Below, one piece after another: positions 7,984 through 15,594 of a stretch of 50,082 bases of DNA. The notes beneath the pieces were generated by a model. That model did no database searches and was not told where the DNA came from. It saw nothing but the letters and a program-made list of their open reading frames with translations. The stretch is from Burkholderiales bacterium PBB2. GTDB taxonomy: Bacteria; Pseudomonadota; Gammaproteobacteria; Burkholderiales; Burkholderiaceae_C. The stretch lies in assembly GCA_002255955.1 (NCBI GenBank), contig NKIM01000036.1:1-50082 (forward strand). The letters run 5' to 3'. Each line of letters opens with the position of its first letter. Positions within the stretch are counted from its first letter, which is position 1. The translations under genes were made by a program, and so were the position numbers.

Positions 7984-9714
7984 GTGGACGACGCCTTGCG
8001 CGCCATCGTGCAGCGCGGCCTGGCCCGCGACCCGGCCCAGCGCTGGCCCAGCGCCCTGGCCATGCACGATGCCCTGGCCCGCTGGCTGCGCCCCGAGGCC
8101 GCGCCGGAAGGGGCCGCAGCCCAGGGCGAGGGCGCGGCGCTGGAGTTTCTGCTGCGCCGCATGCGCATCAAGAGCGACTTCCCGGCCATGAGCCAGGCCA
8201 TCAGCCGCATCCAGCGCCTGACCCAGTCCGAGCATGAGAGCCTGTCCAGCCTGTCCAACGAGATCCTCAAGGATGTGGCGCTGACGCAAAAGCTGCTGCG
8301 CCTGGTCAACACCGTGCAGTTCCGCCACACCGGCGGCGGGGTTCAGGCCGGTGGCATCAGCACGGTGTCGCGCGCCGTGGCCCTGATCGGCTTTGGCGGC
8401 ATCCGCAACCTGGCCCTGTCCCTGATCCTGCTCGAGCGCATGGAAAACAAGGCCCATGCCCAGGCCTTGCGTGAGGAGTTTTTGCGCTCGCTGATGGCGG
8501 CCTCGCTGGCGCGCGAGCTCTGCCTCAACGGTCCCAGCAGCCAGGAGAGCGAAGAGGCTTTTCTGGCTGCCTTGTTCTACCACCTGGGCCGCTCGCTGAC
8601 CGAGTTCTACTTCCCCGAAGAGGCGCGCCAGATCCGCCGCATGCGCCGGCCCGAGCAGGGCCCGGCCGGCGAGGAGATCGCGCCGGGCCTGAGCGAGGCC
8701 AGTGCTTCCATCCAGGTGCTGGGCATGAGCTATGAGCAGCTGGGCCTGGGCGTGGCCCGGCAATGGGGCCTGCCCGAGGGCCTGCAGGAGAGCATGCGCC
8801 GGCCCAGCGGCGAGCCGCCCCAGCGCTGGATCGACAAGCCCTCCGAGCGCCAGCGCTGGCTGGCCCATGCCGCCAATGCCGTGGCCGATGTCATCCTGCA
8901 CACCGAACCGGATCAGGCCCATGCCAAGGTGCATGCCATGGCCCAGCGCCATGCCCGTGCTCTGGGCCTGAGCGCCAGTGATTTCGACCAGGCCGCCGAC
9001 CGGGCCCGCGCCCGCCTGAGCCAGATGGCCGAGGCCATGGGCATCGCCCTGCCCAAGAGCTCACCGGCACGCCGCCTGCTGGCGCCGCTGCAGCCTGCGC
9101 CCGATGATTCGCTGAGCCCGCACCAGCTGCAGGCCACGGTGCTGGAGGAGCCCACGCTCAGCCTCACCGGCCAGGCGTTGACGCGCGAGCAGGCGGTGGA
9201 GACCCTGGCCTCGGGCATCCAGGACATCACCAACGCCATGGTCGAGAGCTTCAAGCTCAACGAAGTGCTGCGCATGATTCTGGAAACCATCTTCCGTGCC
9301 ATCGGTTTCCGGCGTGTGGTGTTCTGCCTGCGTGACCCGAAGAGCGAGCAACTGACCGGCCGCTTCGGCCTGGGCGAGGGCGTGGAGACAGTGGTGCCGG
9401 CCTTCCGCGTGCCGCTGCGCCTGCCCAGCCACGGGGCACTGGACTTGTTCACCGCGGTGTGCCACAAGGGCGCCGACACCTTGATCGCCGATGCTTCGGC
9501 CCCCAATATCGCCGAGCGCCTTCCGCCCTGGTACCAGGGTGCGGTGCGCGCGCCCAGCTTCTTGCTGCTGCCCCTGATGCTCAAGGGCCAGCCCTTTGCC
9601 ATGATTTACGCCGACAAGGCCCGGCCCGGCGCCATCGATCTGGGCGAAAAAGAACTGGCCTTGCTGCGCACCCTGCGCAACCAGGCGGTGATGGCGTTCA
9701 AGCAGGTGAGCTGA
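7984..9714 (+). CDS. Kinase C-lobe remnant-HDOD-GAF protein (3' part of interrupted gene)
   Basis: This is the continuation, in the same frame as 7150-7920, of a kinase-HDOD-GAF protein. Codons just after the stop at 7918 read RVQDEELQLPPGLG and then VDDALRAIVQRGLARDPAQRW, the usual end of a Hanks-type kinase domain. An HDOD domain follows (SDFPAMSQAISRIQRLTQSE, EILKDVALTQKLLRLVN, ALIGFGGIRNLALS), and the last 180 residues form a GAF domain (VVFCLRDPKSEQLTGRFGLG to MIYADKARPGAIDLGEKELA). GAF domains bind small ligands or mediate dimerisation; the ligand here is unknown. If separately translated it would need an internal start: GTG 7984, ATG 8062 or ATG 8161, the last directly before HDOD. None has a strong Shine-Dalgarno match. 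It may equally be a non-expressed 3' remnant. Confidence 0.75.
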   Translation: MDDALRAIVQRGLARDPAQRWPSALAMHDALARWLRPEAAPEGAAAQGEGAALEFLLRRMRIKSDFPAMSQAISRIQRLTQSEHESLSSLSNEILKDVALTQKLLRLVNTVQFRHTGGGVQAGGISTVSRAVALIGFGGIRNLALSLILLERMENKAHAQALREEFLRSLMAASLARELCLNGPSSQESEEAFLAALFYHLGRSLTEFYFPEEARQIRRMRRPEQGPAGEEIAPGLSEASASIQVLGMSYEQLGLGVARQWGLPEGLQESMRRPSGEPPQRWIDKPSERQRWLAHAANAVADVILHTEPDQAHAKVHAMAQRHARALGLSASDFDQAADRARARLSQMAEAMGIALPKSSPARRLLAPLQPAPDDSLSPHQLQATVLEEPTLSLTGQALTREQAVETLASGIQDITNAMVESFKLNEVLRMILETIFRAIGFRRVVFCLRDPKSEQLTGRFGLGEGVETVVPAFRVPLRLPSHGALDLFTAVCHKGADTLIADASAPNIAERLPPWYQGAVRAPSFLLLPLMLKGQPFAMIYADKARPGAIDLGEKELALLRTLRNQAVMAFKQVS

Positions 9715-9807
9715 GCCGCTCCTGCCGGCCCCGACCACCTTGGAGGCCGAGGGTTTTCCTGGCTCGGCTAGACTTCGGGCCCCATCGCAGAAGCCCGACC
9801 CACCGCC

Positions 9808-10905
9808 ATGTCCAGCCCCGTTTCAGAAGCCACCGTGTTGCAAGCCCTGCAGGCCGTGATCGATCCCAACACGGGCAGCGATCTGGTGTCGGGCAAGCAG
9901 ATCAAGAATCTGCGTCTGAATGGCGCTGATGTGGCCTTTGATGTGGAGCTGGGCTACCCGGCCGCCAGCCAGCATGCCGCCCTGCGCGCCGCCCTGGAAG
10001 CCGCCGTGCGCACGCTGCCCGGTGTCGGCCAGGTGAGCATTGCCATCGCCAGCAAGATCGTGGCCCATGCGGTGCAGCGCGGTGTGCAACTGCTGCCGGG
10101 CGTGAAGAACATCATCGCCGTGGCCTCGGGCAAGGGCGGGGTGGGCAAGAGCACCACCGCGGCCAATCTGGCGCTGGCGCTGGCCGCCGAGGGTGCGCGC
10201 GTGGGCGTGCTCGATGCCGACATCTACGGCCCCAGCCAGCCCCTGATGCTGGGCGCCTCGGGCCGGCCGGACAGCCTGGACGGCAAGCTGATGGAGCCCA
10301 AGCTGGCCCATGGCCTGCAGTTGATGTCGATTGGCTTCCTGGTCGAGGACGACCAGGCCATGATCTGGCGCGGTCCCATGGCCACACAGGCCCTGGAGCA
10401 GTTGTTGCGCCAGACCCGCTGGCAGGAACTGGACTACCTGGTGGTGGACATGCCGCCCGGCACCGGCGACATCCAGCTGACCCTGAGCCAGCGCGTGCCG
10501 GTGACCGGCGCCATCATCGTCACCACGCCCCAGGACATCGCCCTGATCGATGCCAAGAAGGGGCTGAAGATGTTCGAGAAGGTGGGCGTGCCCATCCTCG
10601 GCCTGGTCGAGAACATGGCGGTGCACATCTGCACGAACTGCGGCCATGCCGAGCACATCTTCGGCGCCGACGGTGGCAAGAAGATGGCCGCGCAGTACGG
10701 CCTGGATTACCTCGGCGGCCTGCCCCTGGCCCTGTCCATCCGTGAGCAGGCTGATGCCGGCCGGCCCTCGGTGGTGGCCGAGCCCGAGGGCGAGATCGCC
10801 GCCCTGTACAAGGCCCTGGCCCGCCAGGTGGCGATCAAGATCGCGGCCCAGGCCAAGGACTACTCGGCCAAGTTCCCGACCATCTCGATCTCCAGCGGCA
10901 CCTGA
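9808..10905 (+). CDS. apbC: Iron-sulfur cluster carrier protein ApbC/Mrp
   Basis: A cytoplasmic P-loop NTPase of 365 residues that binds and transfers [4Fe-4S] clusters. Residues 5-85 form the N-terminal MIP18/DUF59 domain. A deviant Walker A motif GKGGVGKS lies at 108-115, DADIYGPSQP and the Walker B-like DMPPGTGD follow, and the cluster-binding CxxC is C275/C278 (CTNC). Length and domain order are those of the bacterial Mrp/ApbC family. It stands alone, with 93 bp upstream of its ATG and a gene of different composition downstream. The assignment is secure at family level. Confidence 0.95.
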   Translation: MSSPVSEATVLQALQAVIDPNTGSDLVSGKQIKNLRLNGADVAFDVELGYPAASQHAALRAALEAAVRTLPGVGQVSIAIASKIVAHAVQRGVQLLPGVKNIIAVASGKGGVGKSTTAANLALALAAEGARVGVLDADIYGPSQPLMLGASGRPDSLDGKLMEPKLAHGLQLMSIGFLVEDDQAMIWRGPMATQALEQLLRQTRWQELDYLVVDMPPGTGDIQLTLSQRVPVTGAIIVTTPQDIALIDAKKGLKMFEKVGVPILGLVENMAVHICTNCGHAEHIFGADGGKKMAAQYGLDYLGGLPLALSIREQADAGRPSVVAEPEGEIAALYKALARQVAIKIAAQAKDYSAKFPTISISSGT

Positions 10906-10926
10906 GTTTGCTCAGTGGAACCGCAC

Positions 10927-11427
10927 ATGGGCTACAAGCCGCCATCCAAGGGCCTTCTTGACGAATACTTGGCGCTGAAGTCGTTCGTCTTTGCTTTTCC
11001 TGATTTGGGAAAGGATGAGCTTCAGTCCCGCACATTTCAGGTTTTCGCTGCCTTGGAGTCGTATGAAATCCCGCTTTTGAAGCGCGATCTCGCCGGCATG
11101 AAGATGGCAATTGGTGATTGCATTTCTGCGTCCCGCCACTGGAGTTCGGACGCCGTTATTGCCGCTGATTCAGCACTCAGACAGCGAGGAATTCTCACGC
11201 TCTCAGAGCTGCGTCGGCGGTATTCGAAGAGCCTTCTGAAAATTCTGGCTCGCGGGCAGATTGGAAACGACGTCGAGTACTACTGGGTCGATGGTGTTTT
11301 GGCTGACGAGTCTTGTGAAGTCTCGGTCGACCAACGAGCATCATTGGCGCGTATCGCCGAGTCGTATCGGAGACATCCGGTCCAGTCAGGTGCTGGCTTT
11401 GGTGGCTCCACCCCCGCTGAGCGCTGA
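10927..11427 (+). CDS. Hypothetical protein of lower G+C content
   Basis: I do not recognise this 166-residue protein. It begins MGYKPPSKGLLDEYLALKSF and has an even mix of charged and hydrophobic residues, predicted mostly helical, with no signal peptide or membrane segment. Codon use and composition differ from the neighbours: bases 11101-11160 are 31/60 G+C, clearly below the flanking genes. That suggests recent acquisition. A GTG 12 bases upstream (10915) is also in frame; ATG 10927 is preferred because it is the stronger start codon. It begins 21 bp after apbC and is followed by 219 bp in which I see no convincing gene, so it may be the surviving part of a small imported segment. Confidence 0.6.
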   Translation: MGYKPPSKGLLDEYLALKSFVFAFPDLGKDELQSRTFQVFAALESYEIPLLKRDLAGMKMAIGDCISASRHWSSDAVIAADSALRQRGILTLSELRRRYSKSLLKILARGQIGNDVEYYWVDGVLADESCEVSVDQRASLARIAESYRRHPVQSGAGFGGSTPAER

Positions 11428-11646
11428 GGTTCATGCTCAACTCCGCTCTGGCTTGATTCAGCTAAGGCTCAGTGCCGCCAGAAGACGCTTCGCTGAGTAG
11501 GGTCGGGAGGGGGCGTGTGGCCAGGCGCTGCTCCTCTCCGCAGAGCTCAACAATCTCCTTCGGTCGCCACAAGCTAGGTCTTCGGCCATGCAGGGCCCGG
11601 CTCATGCCGGCCGAGCTGGGGTTTTGCTGCAGCGTGGCGCAAGAAC

Positions 11647-12192
11647 TCAGGCCACCGGGTGGGCCAGATCGCGCAGATGGGTGGGGCCGACGCGGCGCTC
11701 GATCTCGGCCAGCATCGCCCGGCCCCAGCCCAGGGCAAACAGTGCTTCGGCCACGACAAACATCGGGCCCACCAGGAGGCCAACCAGGTCGTCGACAAAG
11801 GCGGGCTTCTTGCCCTCGTAGTAATGGCCCAGGAACTGGATGATCCAGCCCAGCACAAAGCTGCCCAGGCCCCAGCTCAGCCATTGCAAAGTGCTGCCGG
11901 CAGCCAGCGGCTCGGCCAGGGCCATCAGCAGGCCGTTGACCGCGCTGACGGCCAGGCCCAGCACCAGATTGCCGCGGGTCAGGTACCAGGCTGTGCTCAG
12001 GCCCCAGACGGCCCAGGCGCCGTTGAAAGACAGGCCGAGGGCCTCGAACTGCAGGCGTGCCAGCAGCACGCCGGCCGCGAACACGATCAGCGGGATGCCG
12101 ACGAAATGCGTGGCGATGTTCCGGCGGTCGCGGTGGTAGCTGGCGTACTGGGCCATCAGCTCGATGGCAGGTCGGAAGGGGCTGGCGGCCAT
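11647..12192 (-). CDS. Mpo1-like (DUF962/YGL010w family) membrane protein
   Basis: A 181-residue protein of the Mpo1-like family, whose yeast member is an iron(II)-dependent dioxygenase that removes one carbon from 2-hydroxy fatty acids at the membrane. The family signature YxxxHRDRRNIATH lies at residues 16-29 (H20, H29) and the second histidine motif is QFLGHYYEGKKPA (about 119-131). Several hydrophobic segments between them (FVGIPLIVFAAGVLL, LVLGLAVSAVNGLLMAL, FVLGWIIQFLG, LVGLLVGPMFVVAEALF) predict four membrane helices. AGGAG lies shortly upstream of the ATG. It is divergent from the YceI-like gene across a spacer holding a 10-bp repeat. The substrate in this bacterium is unknown. Confidence 0.85.
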   Translation of the reverse strand: MAASPFRPAIELMAQYASYHRDRRNIATHFVGIPLIVFAAGVLLARLQFEALGLSFNGAWAVWGLSTAWYLTRGNLVLGLAVSAVNGLLMALAEPLAAGSTLQWLSWGLGSFVLGWIIQFLGHYYEGKKPAFVDDLVGLLVGPMFVVAEALFALGWGRAMLAEIERRVGPTHLRDLAHPVA

Positions 12193-12202
12193 GGTGGCTC
12201 CT

Positions 12203-12232
12203 CGTGAAAGCGCGTGAAATCGCGTGAAATCG
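12203..12232. repeat. Three tandem 10-bp repeats in a divergent promoter region
   Basis: CGTGAAAGCG, CGTGAAATCG and CGTGAAATCG follow one another without spacing, 11 bp upstream of the Mpo1-like start and about 105 bp upstream of the YceI-like start. A period of 10 bp places each copy on the same face of the helix, as in some regulator-binding arrays, but simple slippage is equally possible. Confidence 0.8.
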
Positions 12233-12336
12233 TGGTTGTGCCGATGCTATCGCACTCGCCCTTGGGGGCGCTGGGGGCCGCTGTCAGAATGCCTCGAAGT
12301 TTTCGGGGCTCTCCCCGGGTCAGAGAAAGAAGTCGC

Positions 12337-13098
12337 ATGTCTGAGTCTTGTCACCGCGCGCCTGCCCGGCTTTGGGCTGTTGGTTTGCTGAGCCTCGCGC
12401 TGCTGGGCTGTGCGAGCGCGCCATCGCCCCAGGCTGTGTCGAGTCCGGACGCGGTGCTGGCGCCGTTTGCCGAGGCCGAGCGCGATCTGCGAGCTCAGGT
12501 GGGCGGGCGCCTGTATCGCCTCGATGCCGAGGCCAGCCAGCTGCGCATCCATGTGTTTCGCGCCGGACGTGCGGCGGCCTTGGGCCACAACCATGTCTTG
12601 AGCGCACCGCGCCTGCAGGGCCTGCTCTGGTGGCCGCTGAACGAGCAGGCGCTGCCGCAGCCACGCGGCGGCAGCGAGGCCCGCTTCGAGCTGCGGCTGC
12701 GCCTGGACGAGCTGCTGCTGGACCCGCCCGAGCTGCGTGCGGCGCTCGGCCCTGGCTGGGCTTCGGTGCTGAGCCCCGAAGCCGTCGCTGCCACGCGGCG
12801 CAATATGCTGGGTGAGCAGGGCTTGCAGGCCGAGCGTTTCCCCGAGCTGCGCATCCAGGGCCTGGCCCTGGTCGGCGAGCCGCCCAAGCTGATCGGCCGC
12901 TGGCGCCTGAGCCTGCACGGCGTGGCCCGCACGGTCGAGGTGCCCTTGCACGTCGAGCTGTCGGCCGATCAGGTTCGGGTGAAGGGGGCTTGGGTGCTGC
13001 GCCAGAGTGACTTCGGCATCCAGCCTTTTTCGGTGGCCGGCGGCTTGCTGGCGGTGCAGGATGAGCTGCTGGTGGAGTTTGATCTGCGCGGGCGCTGA
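12337..13098 (+). CDS. YceI-family lipoprotein
   Basis: A 253-residue exported lipoprotein with a lipocalin-like YceI domain, a fold that binds isoprenoid or other amphiphilic ligands in the periplasm. The start MSESCHRAPARLWAVGLLSL leads into a lipobox LLGC with the acylated cysteine at residue 25. The body has the YceI features: YRLDAEASQLRIHVFRAGRA, the GHNHVL motif, FPELRIQG, and a terminal beta-rich segment with DFGIQPFSVAGGLL. ATG 12337 is chosen over in-frame codons further left because it gives a proper signal peptide and has AGAAAGAAG upstream. It is monocistronic and converges on the GNAT gene. The ligand is unknown. Confidence 0.85.
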   Translation: MSESCHRAPARLWAVGLLSLALLGCASAPSPQAVSSPDAVLAPFAEAERDLRAQVGGRLYRLDAEASQLRIHVFRAGRAAALGHNHVLSAPRLQGLLWWPLNEQALPQPRGGSEARFELRLRLDELLLDPPELRAALGPGWASVLSPEAVAATRRNMLGEQGLQAERFPELRIQGLALVGEPPKLIGRWRLSLHGVARTVEVPLHVELSADQVRVKGAWVLRQSDFGIQPFSVAGGLLAVQDELLVEFDLRGR

Positions 13099-13115
13099 AG
13101 CCTCGGCCTCAGCGC
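13092..13115. terminator. Candidate hairpin between convergent genes
   Basis: GCGCTGA (13092-13098, containing the YceI stop codon) pairs with TCAGCGC (13109-13115), with additional GCC/GGC pairing inside. It lies between the convergent YceI-like and GNAT genes, but no T run follows on either strand, so intrinsic termination is uncertain. Confidence 0.35.
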
Positions 13116-13119
13116 ATGT

Positions 13120-13143
13120 TTCAGCGCAAACTTCAGCGCAAAC
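13120..13143. repeat. Exact tandem 12-bp duplication at the end of the GNAT gene
   Basis: TTCAGCGCAAAC occurs twice without spacing (13120-13131 and 13132-13143). The second copy contains the GNAT stop codon, so a copy of the gene's last codons and stop lies just beyond it. It is harmless to the protein and looks like replication slippage. Confidence 0.85.
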
Positions 13144-13690
13144 GCCGGCTCATCAAATCCTTGTCGACCAGGCGGCCGTCGGGCATCTTGATGGCGCCCA
13201 TCAGGCGGCCGTAGCGGATGAAGCCGCAGTTCTCGTAGAGGCGCACGGCCGCATGGTTGCTGGCGGTGACGCTGAGTGTCACCAGCTCCAGCACCGGCTC
13301 GCCTTCCAGCAGCATCAGCGCGCGTTGCAGCAGCTGGCGGCCGATGCCGCGGCCATGGACCTCGTCGCGCACCATCATGCCCACGATGTGGGCGACGTGG
13401 CGGACCTTGACGCGAGCCTCATGCTCGCAGCTGATGGCGCCCACCAGCTGTCCGTCCAGCCAGGCCGTCAGGGTGAAGAGGTTGGCGCCGCCGTCGCCGC
13501 CGCTGAGACGGCCGCGGTAGCTCTCGGCATCGCGCAGCAGCTCGGTGCGGGCGTCCGAGGTGAAAGCCTCGGGGTGGCCGGCCAGCATGCCGTCGCGCAG
13601 AGTTTTGTAGTCCTGCAGATCGGCCTCGCGCATCAGGCGGATCTGGCAGTCGATGCGCGGGGCAATGCTGGGTGCAGAAGGTTCAGCCAT
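13133..13690 (-). CDS. GNAT-family N-acetyltransferase
   Basis: A 185-residue single-domain acetyltransferase using acetyl-CoA. The N-terminal half has the GNAT beta1-alpha1-alpha2 pattern (IRLMREADLQDYKTLRDGML). The acetyl-CoA-binding motif A is VGMMVRDEVHGRGIGRQLLQ, followed by LELVTLSVTASNHAAVRLYE and the closing NCGFIRYGRL typical of RimI/ribosomal-type GNATs. The substrate cannot be told from sequence. The ATG at 13690 overlaps the stop of mobA as ATGGCTGA, so it is probably translationally coupled to mobA and co-transcribed with moaA-mobA. A functional link to molybdopterin synthesis is not implied by the family. Confidence 0.88.
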   Translation of the reverse strand: MAEPSAPSIAPRIDCQIRLMREADLQDYKTLRDGMLAGHPEAFTSDARTELLRDAESYRGRLSGGDGGANLFTLTAWLDGQLVGAISCEHEARVKVRHVAHIVGMMVRDEVHGRGIGRQLLQRALMLLEGEPVLELVTLSVTASNHAAVRLYENCGFIRYGRLMGAIKMPDGRLVDKDLMSRRLR

Positions 13691-14306
13691 GGTTGGGATT
13701 CTCTGGGCTCTCGGGATTCAGACCGTGCAGCTCACTCAGGCTGTTGAGGTTGACGAAGGCCGCAGCATCGCTGGGCTGATCGAAGTGCAGGGCGCAGTGG
13801 GCCTGCATCTGCTGCCAGCGTTCCAGCTTGCGGCCTCCCTGGGCGAGAAACTGCGCCGCGCTGTCGGCCAGGTGAGGGCGCAGCAGGCAGAACACGGGTT
13901 GGGCCTGGCCCTCGCAGACGGCGTAGGCGAGATCGGCCTGGGCTTCGGTGCAGGCCCGGGACAGGCGCGCGGCCAGATCGCGCGGCAGGCGCGGGCTGTC
14001 GCAGGGCACGCAGAGCAGCCAGTCGCTCTCGCAGGCTCGCAAGCCGGCCAGGATGCCGGCCAGGGGGCCGAGGTAGTCATCGCTGCTGTCGGCAATGACA
14101 GGCCAGCCGAACTGGGCATGCCGCTCCAGCTCCTGGTTGGCATTGATCAGCAGCGGGCCGACTTGCGGCTGCAGCCGCTCCAGCACATGGGCCAGCAGCG
14201 GCCGGCCGTGCAGCACTTGCAAGCCCTTGGCCACGCCACCCATGCGGCTGCCTCGGCCGCCGGCCAGCACCAGGCCGGTGATCTGCTCGCGGGTCGGGGC
14301 CGACAT
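13683..14306 (-). CDS. mobA: Molybdenum cofactor guanylyltransferase MobA
   Basis: Transfers GMP from GTP to molybdopterin to form the bis-MGD cofactor in the cytoplasm. The 207-residue product begins MSAPTREQITGLVLAGGRGS, with the nucleotide-binding LAGGRGSRMGG signature, the metal-binding region PCDSPRLP, and ADSSDDYLGPLAGILAGL as in MobA proteins. The aspartate or asparagine usually before KG in the signature is alanine here (VAKG), a small deviation. It starts 13 bp after the moaA stop and overlaps the GNAT gene by 8 bp, consistent with a moaA-mobA-GNAT operon. Start chosen for its fit to the family N-terminus; longer in-frame reading into moaA is not meaningful. Confidence 0.92.
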   Translation of the reverse strand: MSAPTREQITGLVLAGGRGSRMGGVAKGLQVLHGRPLLAHVLERLQPQVGPLLINANQELERHAQFGWPVIADSSDDYLGPLAGILAGLRACESDWLLCVPCDSPRLPRDLAARLSRACTEAQADLAYAVCEGQAQPVFCLLRPHLADSAAQFLAQGGRKLERWQQMQAHCALHFDQPSDAAAFVNLNSLSELHGLNPESPENPNHG

Positions 14307-14319
14307 CGGTGCGCCGCCC

Positions 14320-15462
14320 TCAGCCGCCGATGTAGTGCATCTCGACCCGGCGCTCGCCTGCGGCAGCGTTGCCCTGGCCATCCGTGCCCACACCGGCACC
14401 GCGCAGCTGCGAATAGCGGTCGCTGCGCTGCGACCACAGGCCGGCCAGGCTGGCCGCGATCTGCGCATCGCTGGCAGGGCCGCGCAGCAGGGCACGCAGA
14501 TCGGTGCCGCGGTGGGCGAACAAGCAGGTGTAGAGCTTGCCTTCGGTCGACAGGCGGGCGCGGTTGCAGTCGCCGCAGAAGGCCTGGCTGACGCTGGAGA
14601 TCAGGCCGATCTCGCTGCTCAGCCCGCCCTGGCTGATGCGCCAGCGCTCGGCGGTTTCGCCGGCCACGCTGCGGCTCAGTGGCTGCACGGTGAAGGCTTC
14701 ACGCAGGCGCTGCAGCAGCTGGGCCGAGGGCAGCACCTCGTCCATGCGCCAGCCATTGCTGCTGCCCACATCCATGTACTCGATGAAACGCAGGCGCACA
14801 CCGCTGCCCAGGAAGTGGCGCGCCATGGGCAGGATCTCGGCGTCGTTGACGCCTTTCTTGACCACCATATTGACCTTGATCGGACCCAGGCCCGCGGCTT
14901 GTGCGGCGGCGATGCCGTCCAGCACCTCGGCCACCGGGAAACCGACATCGTTCATGCGCTGGAACACGGCGTCGTCCAGCCCGTCCAGGCTGACGGTGAG
15001 CCGGTCCAGGCCCGCGTCCTTGAGGCGCTGGGCCATGCGGGTCAGCAAAGAGCCGTTGGTCGTCAGCGTCAGGTCCAGGGGCTGGCCCGCGGGCGTGCGC
15101 AGCTCGGCCAGCATGGCGATCAGGCGCTCGAGGTTCTTGCGCAGCAGGGGCTCGCCGCCGGTCAGGCGGATCTTCTCGACCCCCAGGGCCACGAACTGGC
15201 GTGCCAGGCGGGTGATCTCTTCGAAGCTGAGCAGGTCGGCATGGGGCAGGAACTCGTAGTGCTTGTCGAACACCTGCTTGGGCATGCAGTAGCTGCAGCG
15301 GAAATTGCAACGGTCGGTGACCGAAATGCGCAGATCGCGCAGCGGCCGGCCGAGCTGGTCGCGCGGCGGCAGCGTGAGCTGGTCAGGGGCCAGCGGCAAC
15401 GGCAAGGCGATCAGCTGGCGCTGGTCGGCGATCGGAATCACGGGCTTCTTGAGGGGGACCAT
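14320..15462 (-). CDS. moaA: GTP 3',8-cyclase MoaA
   Basis: Radical SAM enzyme that rearranges GTP to 3',8-cyclo-GTP, the first step of molybdenum cofactor synthesis. The 380-residue protein carries the SAM cluster motif CNFRCSYC (Cx3Cx2C), the GGEP motif in [11 protein letters not shown], and the C-terminal substrate cluster [18 protein letters not shown] (Cx2Cx13C). It ends in the double glycine (MHYIGG) needed for activity in the family. The ATG at 15462 ([10 protein letters not shown]) is preferred; much longer upstream reading only runs antisense through the PfkB-like gene. It is the first gene of a short minus-strand operon with mobA and is divergent from the PfkB-like gene over about 130 bp. 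Confidence 0.95.
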   Translation of the reverse strand: MVPLKKPVIPIADQRQLIALPLPLAPDQLTLPPRDQLGRPLRDLRISVTDRCNFRCSYCMPKQVFDKHYEFLPHADLLSFEEITRLARQFVALGVEKIRLTGGEPLLRKNLERLIAMLAELRTPAGQPLDLTLTTNGSLLTRMAQRLKDAGLDRLTVSLDGLDDAVFQRMNDVGFPVAEVLDGIAAAQAAGLGPIKVNMVVKKGVNDAEILPMARHFLGSGVRLRFIEYMDVGSSNGWRMDEVLPSAQLLQRLREAFTVQPLSRSVAGETAERWRISQGGLSSEIGLISSVSQAFCGDCNRARLSTEGKLYTCLFAHRGTDLRALLRGPASDAQIAASLAGLWSQRSDRYSQLRGAGVGTDGQGNAAAGERRVEMHYIGG

Positions 15463-15594
15463 GCGCCCGATTGTGCCCGCAGCGACAAGACCTGTTGCGC
15501 AGTGGCCCAGCCCCGGGGCGGCGCTCGTACCGCCGTGACTATCACCACAAGAGGGGGCTTGCCCTGGGCGCGTGCAGCAGTTGGAATGCGCAGC

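Noticed and set aside
11472-11843. Plus-strand open frame after the low-G+C gene
   Set aside because: Its second half is antisense to the Mpo1-like gene and the first half has no recognisable features; it may only be a degraded remnant.
14095-15594. Apparent long 5' extension of the PfkB-like gene across moaA
   Set aside because: The extension is antisense to moaA, which has all its cluster motifs. Only the part after the ATG at 15586/15595 is protein-like.
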